From positions 1 to 5,192 of the forward strand of contig PKYM01000012.1 of the NCBI GenBank assembly GCA_003132645.1: a stretch of 5,192 nt of DNA, in the 5' to 3' direction. This stretch comes from Actinomycetota bacterium. Its GTDB lineage: Bacteria > Actinomycetota > Thermoleophilia > UBA2241. The notes beneath the pieces are model-generated. The model was not told where the DNA came from. It did no database searches and was given only the letters and a program-made list of their open reading frames with translations. The position numbers were made by a program, and so were the translations under genes. Positions 1 to 5,192 of this stretch are shown piece by piece (positions within the stretch are counted from its first letter, which is position 1; each line of letters opens with the position of its first letter).

Positions 1-56
1 CCGTCGTCGGTGTGCGGCGCCAACACGAGAACGTTCGCGAACTGGCAGATTGTCAT
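1..56 (-). CDS. PIG-L/LmbE-family zinc de-N-acetylase, N-terminal fragment (cut by window edge)
   Basis: Reading left from an ATG at 54-56, the frame gives 18 full codons, and the first two bases of codon 19 (GG) already fix it as Gly: MTICQFANVLVLAPHTDDG. The strand VLVLAPH followed by T-DD is the opening signature of PIG-L/LmbE enzymes (usually written APHPDDE). By analogy with MshB, His15 and Asp18 would be zinc ligands and Asp17 the general base; the 'PHTDDG' form is, as I recall it, found in members from polysaccharide clusters. These enzymes remove N-acetyl groups from GlcNAc-type sugars. The ATG overlaps the glycosyltransferase stop as ATGA, the same junction as between the two ATP-grasp genes, and a GAGGGGG stands 11 bases upstream. 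Only about 19 residues are visible, so the rest of the protein and the intactness of the gene are unknown, but motif position and coupling agree well. Confidence 0.85.
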   Translation of the reverse strand, partial: MTICQFANVLVLAPHTDD

Positions 57-1204
57 CGGGCCGATGTCCCCCTCGGGAGTCCCTTGCAGAGCCTGGCGTA
101 GAAGTCTACCAGATGCCTCTGGGCCACCTCCCAGGAGTAGCGTTCGCGCACGGCGGCGCGGCCGCGCTCGCCCATCGCGCCGACCTCGCGTCGGTTGGCC
201 AAGAGGCGCCGTACGCCCATGAGGTGGCCGTCCATGCCGGATGAGACGGCGAGGCCGCACTCCTCAAGGCGCACGATCTCGCCCCGCCCCGGCAGGTCCG
301 TGGCGAGCACGGCCAGCCTCGAGGCCATGCCCTCGAAGATCTTGGTGTCCACCGTGGGCAAATCGTACTGCGGGCCGGCCAGGCTCGGTGACCACACGAC
401 GTCGGCCGCCGCCAGGTACCGCGGCAGCTCGGGCTGCGGGATGCGGCCGAGGAGGACGACCCGGTCGGCCAGACCCACGTCGACCCGGGTCGCGACCTCG
501 GCCTCGAATTCCTCGCTCGCGAAGACGCCGCCCAGGTAGAGCACGGCCTCGCCCGGCTCGAGCCGCTTCATGACGTCGAGCATCAGCAGGCAGCCGCGCG
601 TGCGAGAGAGGCTGCCGATGTAGATCAGCTTGAGCCGCGGGTCGGCGGCGAGCTCGGCGACCGGCTCGACGCCGGCGAAGCGCGCGGCGCGCGGGTAGTT
701 CGGCAGCGCGAGGCGCAGCGCGGGCTTGGCGCCGAGCGCGTCGAACTGCGCCTCGGTGACGGTTACGACAGCGTCGGTCCAGCGCGCCAGCGAGCGCTGC
801 GCGACGCCGACAGCGCGCGCCGCCGCCGGCCGCAGGCGCGCCGGGATGTAGGGCTTGGCGGCGACCTGCTGCGGCACGTACTCGTGCATGTCGTAGACGA
901 GTCGTGGCACAGCGCGGCGCAGCCGCGGCAGCAAGGTGAGCAGCTCCGGGTCGTGCACGTGCACGACGTGAGGCCGCAGGTGGCGGACCTCGGCGACGAT
1001 CTCGCGGTAGTCGAGCCAGCGGGTCGTGCGGCTGCGGCGCGGCAGCGGCAGCAGCCGCACCCCGTCGATCTCCGCGAACGGTTTGTCGTCGGGCGCGAGG
1101 TAGCTCACGTCGTAGCCCACGTTGGCGAGTGCCCGGCACTCGCGTCCGAAGATGCGCTCGTCGTCGTGCGGGTGCACGACCGAGATGTGCAGGACGACGG
1201 TCAC
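53..1204 (-). CDS. Glycosyltransferase family 4-type (GT-B fold)
   Basis: A 383-residue retaining glycosyltransferase of the GT4 type, normal length for the family. The N-terminal half has HISVVHPHDDERIFGRECRA (6-25), typical of GT4 proteins from polysaccharide clusters, then VHVHDPEL (81-88) and YDMHEYVP (104-111), which belong to the acceptor-side domain. LPNYP at 167-171 marks the hinge. The C-terminal nucleotide-sugar domain has LIYIGSLSRTRG (193-204), VVLLGRIP (249-256) and TKIFEGMASRLAVLATDLPG (287-306). E291 matches the second Glu of the EX7E motif, but the position of the first Glu holds Pro283, as in many GT4 proteins with a 'TK-F-E' signature. The GTG start overlaps the deacetylase stop (GTGA) and has GGAG 8 bases upstream. 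The end overlaps the next start (ATGA), so the three downstream genes look translationally coupled. Donor sugar and acceptor are not predictable. No membrane segment is seen; it probably acts at the inner face of the membrane. Confidence 0.94.
   Translation of the reverse strand: MTVVLHISVVHPHDDERIFGRECRALANVGYDVSYLAPDDKPFAEIDGVRLLPLPRRSRTTRWLDYREIVAEVRHLRPHVVHVHDPELLTLLPRLRRAVPRLVYDMHEYVPQQVAAKPYIPARLRPAAARAVGVAQRSLARWTDAVVTVTEAQFDALGAKPALRLALPNYPRAARFAGVEPVAELAADPRLKLIYIGSLSRTRGCLLMLDVMKRLEPGEAVLYLGGVFASEEFEAEVATRVDVGLADRVVLLGRIPQPELPRYLAAADVVWSPSLAGPQYDLPTVDTKIFEGMASRLAVLATDLPGRGEIVRLEECGLAVSSGMDGHLMGVRRLLANRREVGAMGERGRAAVRERYSWEVAQRHLVDFYARLCKGLPRGTSAR
68..74 (-). promoter_or_regulatory. 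Ribosome binding site for the PIG-L gene
   Basis: GAGGGGG on the minus strand, 11 bases before the ATG at 54-56 and inside the end of the glycosyltransferase gene. It supports that ATG as a real start even though the gene is only glimpsed at the window edge. Spacing is slightly long. Confidence 0.5.
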
Positions 1205-2853
1205 GCGCCGATCTCCGGCGCTGGGCCGGTGCCGGCCGGCCCGGCGTCCGCCATCGCGGCGAGCGCGGACGACGAACCGGCTGCGCCCATGCCGGCCACC
1301 GCCCGGTAGCGCGCTACGACGTCGCCGGCCGTTGTCGCCAGGCCCTCGTGCGCGGCGATCCAGTCGAGCAGGTGCCAGTACACGTCGTCGTAACCGTGCG
1401 CGCTGCGGCGGTCGAAGCGGTTGTTATGCCATAGGACGGCGACCGCGCCGCCGCCGGCGGCCACGTGCTCGAGCACGGCCAGCGAAACGCGCTCCGCTGC
1501 CTGCCCGTCGAGGGCACGATAGTGCGCCCCCTGCAAGCCGGTGTCCATGATCGCCAGCGGCAGCTCGACCAGGTCGAGTGGCCGCTCCGCGGCGAGCGAA
1601 TACGGGCGAAACGGCCAGGAGCAGCCGCAGCGAAAGCCCTCGCGCTCGGCGAAGGCGAGGCTCGAGTCGTAGCTCAGGCCAGCCTGCTCGAGCAGCGGTA
1701 GCGTCTCGTGGTAGAGGCAACGCAAATAGTGGTAGCGCACGCCGTCCACGGAGCAGCCGGCGCGCCGCGCGAGCAGGTCGCGGTCGCCGGTCAGCGCGTC
1801 GACACCGAGACGGTCGGCGTCGTTGCCGTGCAGGCCGATCTCGCGTCCGTGGCGCGCCAGCAGCGCGAGCGCGGCGGGGATACGGCGCGCGTAAGTCCCG
1901 GGCTGCACACCGTCCTGCCGGTGCGTATGACGGGCGATCACGAAGAAAGTCGAGAGGAGCCCGCGCGCGTCCTCACTGGCAAGCAGCTGGGGGAAGGTCC
2001 AGTAGGGGTCGCTGCGCCGCGGCAGGTGGTGGGTGAGCCACGCCCAGACGTCGCCCAGCTCGCGGCGCAGGGCGGCGCCGTCGCCCTGGCGCAGGGCGCG
2101 GGCGCTGCGGTAGCCCGCGGCGACGAAGCCGCGCGGCGTCCAGCGCCAGAGGTTATCGACATCGTGGGTGAGGGCGACGGCGAAGCGCCGGCCGCCGGCG
2201 CCGGCGCCGGCGGGGTTCACTCCGCCGCCCGCCGAGCCGCCGCCCGTCGCGCCGTTGTCCCACAGCCAACCGGGCGTCGGCAGCGACGCCAGGCCGAGGG
2301 CGGCAAGGCGCGGAGCGAGGAGGACGCGCAGCAGACGCACATAGCCGTCCACGGTGGGGACGGCGATGTCGAGCGCCGGGTTCTCGGCGAACACGCTGGC
2401 GCTGTACGGCAGGCGGCCGAAGCGGTCGCGCTCGCCGTGAGTGTGCTCGTCCCAGCAGGCGAGCAGCACGAAGGCCGCGGCGACGAGGTCGAAGGGCGCG
2501 GCGAAGGCGGCTGCGGCGGCGCCGGCTGCAGCCGGCGCCGCCGTCACCGGCCAGGCGCCGGCCAGTTCGCCGCCGGCCGTGAGCAGGCGTTCGAACGAGC
2601 CCGGTGGCAGCGGTCGCCCGGCGGCAAGCAGCGCGAGTGCCGTCGCCGAGCAAGGGATGGTCGGCACGCCTGGCTGGGGCACGCTCGCGTAGGCGAGCGC
2701 GCATTCGGGCAGGCGCGCGGCGTCGCGCGTCAGCGCGAGTCGCCGGCCGCAGGCCGTGAGCAGCGTCTCGAGCACCCAGCGCGTGCGCGACTCGAACGAC
2801 CCTGGCGCGTCGCTCCAGACGAGCAGCGTGCGGTCGTCGTCAGCGGCGCTCAT
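1201..2853 (-). CDS. Polysaccharide deacetylase family protein (NodB/CE4-like) with N-terminal extra domain
   Basis: A 550-residue protein in two parts joined by a Gly/Ala-rich linker at 201-221. The N-terminal part (about 10-190) resembles the domain of unknown function (DUF7033-type) that precedes NodB domains in some bacterial deacetylases; its mark here is the WDEHTHGERDRFGRLPYSAS stretch at 134-153. The C-terminal part (222-515) has NodB-like motifs: LTHDVD with H230, D231 and D233 (catalytic base and metal-ligand candidates), STFFVI at 301-306, GLHGNDAD at 340-347, RYHYLR at 373-378, YDSSLAF at 395-401, and VLWHNNRF at 473-480. CE4 enzymes remove N-acetyl groups from polysaccharides. 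The usual second His of the HxxxH metal motif is absent (Ala346), which I believe is a subfamily trait, so activity is likely but not certain. Residues 517-550 are a low-complexity Ala/Gly tail. The ATG lies 30 bases after the previous stop. No signal peptide is visible, which suggests an intracellular substrate such as a lipid-linked or nucleotide-linked sugar (inference). Confidence 0.88.
   Translation of the reverse strand: MSAADDDRTLLVWSDAPGSFESRTRWVLETLLTACGRRLALTRDAARLPECALAYASVPQPGVPTIPCSATALALLAAGRPLPPGSFERLLTAGGELAGAWPVTAAPAAAGAAAAAFAAPFDLVAAAFVLLACWDEHTHGERDRFGRLPYSASVFAENPALDIAVPTVDGYVRLLRVLLAPRLAALGLASLPTPGWLWDNGATGGGSAGGGVNPAGAGAGGRRFAVALTHDVDNLWRWTPRGFVAAGYRSARALRQGDGAALRRELGDVWAWLTHHLPRRSDPYWTFPQLLASEDARGLLSTFFVIARHTHRQDGVQPGTYARRIPAALALLARHGREIGLHGNDADRLGVDALTGDRDLLARRAGCSVDGVRYHYLRCLYHETLPLLEQAGLSYDSSLAFAEREGFRCGCSWPFRPYSLAAERPLDLVELPLAIMDTGLQGAHYRALDGQAAERVSLAVLEHVAAGGGAVAVLWHNNRFDRRSAHGYDDVYWHLLDWIAAHEGLATTAGDVVARYRAVAGMGAAGSSSALAAMADAGPAGTGPAPEIGA
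1213..1216 (-). promoter_or_regulatory. Ribosome binding site for the GT4 gene (supports GTG start)
   Basis: GGAG (within GGAGAT) on the minus strand, 8 bases before the GTG start at 1202-1204 and inside the low-complexity tail of the deacetylase gene. It favours the GTG over any internal ATG. The start also places the conserved strand VVLHIS at the extreme N-terminus, as expected for GT4 proteins. Confidence 0.6.
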
Positions 2854-2883
2854 CGCTCGCCCGATGCTCGCTGCACGCCGCGC

Positions 2884-4098
2884 TCACCATTCGAAGCGCG
2901 TCGCGTTCACGCCGCGGAGGCTCAGGCGGGCCACTCTGCCCGCCCACCTCACGCCGGGCAGCGGGTCGCGCAGCGAGAGCACGCCGTCGATGCGCACGCC
3001 GCGCAGCGAGCGCGCGAACCCGGCGAGCGTCTGGCGCCGGCGGGCGATCTCGAGCAGGCTGAGCGGCACGTCCTTGGTGGCGACGATCCACTTGAGCCCG
3101 TCCGCCTGGCGCGGCGCTGTGAAGGGGCGTCCGATGACGTCGCGGTAGGCGGCCAGCGAGAGGTTCACGCCGCACCTGGCCGCCAGCGAGTGCCACATCC
3201 AGTGACGTGCATTAACCTCCATGAGCCGGTAGCGCCCGTCGCGCGGGTCGCGCTTGAACTCCACCTGGCTCACACCGTGGAAGCCGAGCTCGGTGAGCAG
3301 GGCGAGGCCGGCGTCGGCCAGTTCGGGCACCCAGCGGCTCACGCCCAGGCGGCAGCTCCCGGCTCCGGCCGGGTGCTGGCGGATCTTGTGACCGGTGAAC
3401 ACGGCCAGCGGGCGCGACTGCACGTCCAGGTATGAACCCAGCGTGTAGAGCTCGTCGTCGCTGCCCGGCACGCGCTCCTGGACGATGAGCGTGCCGCAGT
3501 CGTTGACTTGCGGGTAGAGCGTTTCGAGGTCGCGTGCGGTCGCGACGTCGAGCACGTGCCGCCGAAAGCGGTCCTTGAAGGCCAGCGACTCGACCGGCTT
3601 GACGATGGCCGGGAAGGGCACCTCCGAGACGGCCCGGGCGACGTCGTCCGGGCCGTCGACGAACACCGTGCGCGGCGTGTCCACCCCCGCCCGCCAAGCG
3701 GCCTCGAGCTGGGCGCGCTTGTCGTAGAGACGTTCCATCACGGGCCAGCGCGAGAAAGGCACGATGAACCACGGTTCCAGCCGCTCGGCGTGGCGCGAGA
3801 GCGGCCAGATGAACTCGTCGTGACTGGGGAAGAGGGCTGCGCGCTGTGGCAACCGGCGGCCCAGGTCCTCGAGAAAGACGAGGAAGGCTTCTTCGTCGGC
3901 GCGCGGATCCGGGCAGATGGCGGCGCCAGCCAGACGCGAGGAGAGGCCGACGGCCCGAGGATTGCTGTCGAGGCCGAGGACGGGGACACCGTGAGGTGCC
4001 AGATCGCGGATGATGCCGAGGCCGCAGGCGTAGCTCACCTGCAGGACCACGGCGGGCGGCGCGCTCGCGGCCGCAGCGAGGAAGCGGTCGAACTTCAT
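2884..4098 (-). CDS. ATP-grasp carboxylate-amine ligase-like protein, copy 2 (complete)
   Basis: Complete 404-residue paralogue of the upstream gene, roughly 60% identical by eye over the shared region. Residues 15-60 look like the Rossmann-like pre-ATP-grasp domain (hydrophobic strand, GLGIIRDLAPHGVPVLGLDS, then SSRLAG). The ATP-grasp region follows: DK at 126-127, the ATP lysine K167 in FPAIVKPVES, the hinge QERVPG at 207-212, E280 in VEFKRD, and E294/N296 in MEVNAR, which should bind Mg-ATP. All expected catalytic positions are present, so it is probably active. A C-terminal motif, RGVRIDGVLSLRDPLPG (366-382), is shared with copy 1. The ATG start overlaps the previous stop (ATGA) and has a GGAG 5 bases upstream. 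Known relatives make amide or peptide-like bonds, D-aspartate ligase being one; the substrate here cannot be read from sequence. The setting among glycan genes suggests decoration of a surface polymer (inference). Confidence 0.93.
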   Translation of the reverse strand: MKFDRFLAAAASAPPAVVLQVSYACGLGIIRDLAPHGVPVLGLDSNPRAVGLSSRLAGAAICPDPRADEEAFLVFLEDLGRRLPQRAALFPSHDEFIWPLSRHAERLEPWFIVPFSRWPVMERLYDKRAQLEAAWRAGVDTPRTVFVDGPDDVARAVSEVPFPAIVKPVESLAFKDRFRRHVLDVATARDLETLYPQVNDCGTLIVQERVPGSDDELYTLGSYLDVQSRPLAVFTGHKIRQHPAGAGSCRLGVSRWVPELADAGLALLTELGFHGVSQVEFKRDPRDGRYRLMEVNARHWMWHSLAARCGVNLSLAAYRDVIGRPFTAPRQADGLKWIVATKDVPLSLLEIARRRQTLAGFARSLRGVRIDGVLSLRDPLPGVRWAGRVARLSLRGVNATRFEW

Positions 4099-5192
4099 CG
4101 CCGCTCCGTGTCGCCGGCGGCCGTCACGCCGTCGCCCGCGTCATCCGGGGTCGCCGGCGCGCCGCGCCGTGCGCGCCGCGCCAGCCCCTTGCGCACGATG
4201 CGGCCGGCGCTGATCGCGCCCGGCAGCGGGTCGCTGAACGAGAGCACGCCGTCGACCCGCAGGCCGCGGTACGAGCCCAGCCAATGAACGACGCCCAGCT
4301 CGTGGCGGCGCACCTCGCGGACGCCGTCGGAGAAGTCCTTGATCGCCACCGACCACTTGCGCTCGTCCTTTTGGCGCGGGGCGATGAACGGCTGGCCGAC
4401 GGCGTCGCGGTAGGCGACCAGCGAGAGATTGACCCCGCTGGCGGCGGCCAGCGAGTGCCACATCCAGTGGCGAGCGTTGATCTCCATCAGACGGAAGCTG
4501 CCGTCGCGCGTGTCGCGCTTGAACTCGACCTGGCTGACGCCGTGGTAGCGAAGCTCCTGCAGCAGGCGCAGCCCGGCGTCGGCGAGGTCGGCGTCCCAGC
4601 TGCTCACGGCGAACCGGCAGTAGCCGAACCGGCGCGGGTGCTGGCGCAGCTTGTGGCCGGTGAAGACGGCCAGCGGCCGCGAGGCGGCGTCGAGGTAGGA
4701 CCCCAGGGTCCAGAGCTCCTCGTCGCCGCCGGGGACGATCTCCTGCAGCATCAGCGTGCCGCAGTCGTCGACCTTCGCGTAAGCGTCGGCGAGTTCATCC
4801 GCCGACTGGATCTCGAGCACGTGCTTCTTGAAGCGGACTTTGAACGCCAGCGACTCCACCGGCTTGAAGATCGCCGGGAAGGCGATCTCGGCGATGCCGC
4901 GCTCGAGGTCGGCGGGAGCGTCGATGAACACGGTCTTCGGGATACCGACGCCGACGCGCTGGGCAGCTTCGAGTTGCGCCTTCTTGTCGTGCAGGCGCTG
5001 CATCGTCTCCCAGCGCGAGAACGGGATGATGAACCACTGCTCGAGACGTTCCGCATGGCGTGAGATCGGCCAGATGAACTCGTCGTGCGTGGGGAAGAGG
5101 ACGGCCTTGCGCGGCAGCTGCCGCCCGAGAGTCTCGAGGTACGCGAGAAAGCCGGATTCGTCCTGCAGCGGATCGGGACAGACCATGCCGGC
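4095..5192 (-). CDS. ATP-grasp carboxylate-amine ligase-like protein, copy 1 (5' end outside window)
   Basis: ATP-grasp enzymes use ATP to activate a carboxylate as an acyl-phosphate and join it to an amine or similar nucleophile; this one resembles the 'predicted ATP-dependent carboligase' group (COG3919-like), which includes D-aspartate ligase. Counting from the Met at 5186, an Asp-Lys (DKKAQLEAA) sits at 67-75, the ATP-binding Lys at 108 in FPAIFKPVES, the hinge QEIVPG at 148-153, and the metal-binding segments VEFKRD at 220-225 and MEINAR at 234-239. The frame stays open to the window edge (Ala-Gly precede that Met), and the paralogue downstream has about 60 more N-terminal residues, so the Met at 5186 is internal and the start lies upstream. 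The last roughly 30 residues are an Arg/Ala/Asp-rich tail absent from the paralogue. The stop overlaps the next start as ATGA. No signal peptide or membrane segment is visible, so it is probably cytoplasmic. The substrate is unknown. Confidence 0.9.
   Translation of the reverse strand, partial: AGMVCPDPLQDESGFLAYLETLGRQLPRKAVLFPTHDEFIWPISRHAERLEQWFIIPFSRWETMQRLHDKKAQLEAAQRVGVGIPKTVFIDAPADLERGIAEIAFPAIFKPVESLAFKVRFKKHVLEIQSADELADAYAKVDDCGTLMLQEIVPGGDEELWTLGSYLDAASRPLAVFTGHKLRQHPRRFGYCRFAVSSWDADLADAGLRLLQELRYHGVSQVEFKRDTRDGSFRLMEINARHWMWHSLAAASGVNLSLVAYRDAVGQPFIAPRQKDERKWSVAIKDFSDGVREVRRHELGVVHWLGSYRGLRVDGVLSFSDPLPGAISAGRIVRKGLARRARRGAPATPDDAGDGVTAAGDTERR
4104..4107 (-). promoter_or_regulatory. 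Ribosome binding site for ATP-grasp copy 2
   Basis: GGAG on the minus strand, 5 bases before the ATG at 4096-4098, lying within the last codons of copy 1. It supports the ATGA-overlap start of the second ATP-grasp gene. Confidence 0.55.

Larger units (their letters stand above)
2884..5192 (-). repeat. Tandem direct gene duplication (two ATP-grasp paralogues)
   Basis: Copy 1 and copy 2 line up along nearly their whole visible length, from the CPDP segment (residue 62 of copy 2) to the DPLPG segment near the C-terminus, with few gaps. At DNA level the longest exact match I noticed is 23 bases, at 3182-3204 and 4447-4469 (offset 1265), encoding the HWMWHSLA region after the metal-binding Asn. 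Divergence elsewhere is spread across the gene, so this is an old duplication kept under selection and not a recent copy or an assembly error. Confidence 0.85.

Noticed and set aside
264..1139. A 291-residue minus-strand frame inside the glycosyltransferase gene
   Set aside because: It is a frame-shifted shadow with an Arg/Ala-dominated product, while the overlapping frame carries clear GT4 motifs from end to end.
1157..1174. HPHDDE near the start of the glycosyltransferase looks like a PIG-L zinc motif
   Set aside because: The same segment (VVHPHDDERIFGRECRA) is typical of GT4 N-termini, and the rest of the protein has GT-B hinge and nucleotide-sugar motifs, not a PIG-L fold.
2191..2253. 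GC-rich near-repetitive stretch that might be a microsatellite or terminator
   Set aside because: It encodes the Gly/Ala linker in frame with the deacetylase and has no following T-run; composition alone explains it.
1708..3435. A 575-residue open frame on the plus strand, antisense to the deacetylase and ATP-grasp copy 2
   Set aside because: Its product is rich in Arg, Ala, Gly and Glu with no recognisable domain, and it crosses two well-supported genes and their junction. Long antisense frames are expected in DNA this rich in GC.
3508..5063. Two 259-residue plus-strand frames (3508-4287 and 4284-5063) that resemble each other in part
   Set aside because: They are antisense shadows of the two ATP-grasp copies; their similarity simply mirrors the gene duplication on the other strand.
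5184..5186. ATG as the start of ATP-grasp copy 1
   Set aside because: The frame is open to the window edge, and alignment to copy 2 shows that about 60 residues of the pre-ATP-grasp domain must lie upstream; this Met aligns with Ala60 of copy 2.

Overview
The window is very GC-rich (about 70% by eye) and holds five consecutive genes, all on the minus strand and read right to left. They are packed like one operon. Three of the four junctions are 4-base start/stop overlaps and the fourth has a 30-base gap. Composition, protein style and tight packing fit a high-GC bacterium, perhaps an actinobacterium such as the Thermoleophilia or a similar soil lineage. This is a weak inference, because no rRNA or other marker is present.

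In transcription order: (1) an ATP-grasp carboxylate-amine ligase-like gene whose 5' end lies beyond the right edge (4095-5192); (2) a complete paralogue of it (2884-4098), roughly 60% identical by eye, so a tandem duplication; (3) a polysaccharide deacetylase-like protein with a NodB/CE4-type domain (1201-2853); (4) a family 4-type glycosyltransferase starting at GTG (53-1204); (5) the first 18 codons and part of the 19th of a PIG-L/LmbE-type zinc deacetylase (1-56). The fifth gene is easy to miss because the left edge cuts it off after its HxDD motif.

Taken together, this looks like the interior of a surface-polysaccharide or glycoconjugate biosynthesis cluster. A working hypothesis is that GT4 adds a sugar, one or both deacetylases expose an amine, and the two ATP-grasp enzymes activate a carboxylate and join it to an amine, giving an amino-acid- or acyl-decorated glycan. 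The enzyme families are well supported; the substrates and the order of steps are inference.

No promoter, terminator, RNA gene, CRISPR array or mobile element was seen. The operon appears to continue beyond both edges. No gene-free stretch longer than 30 bases exists.
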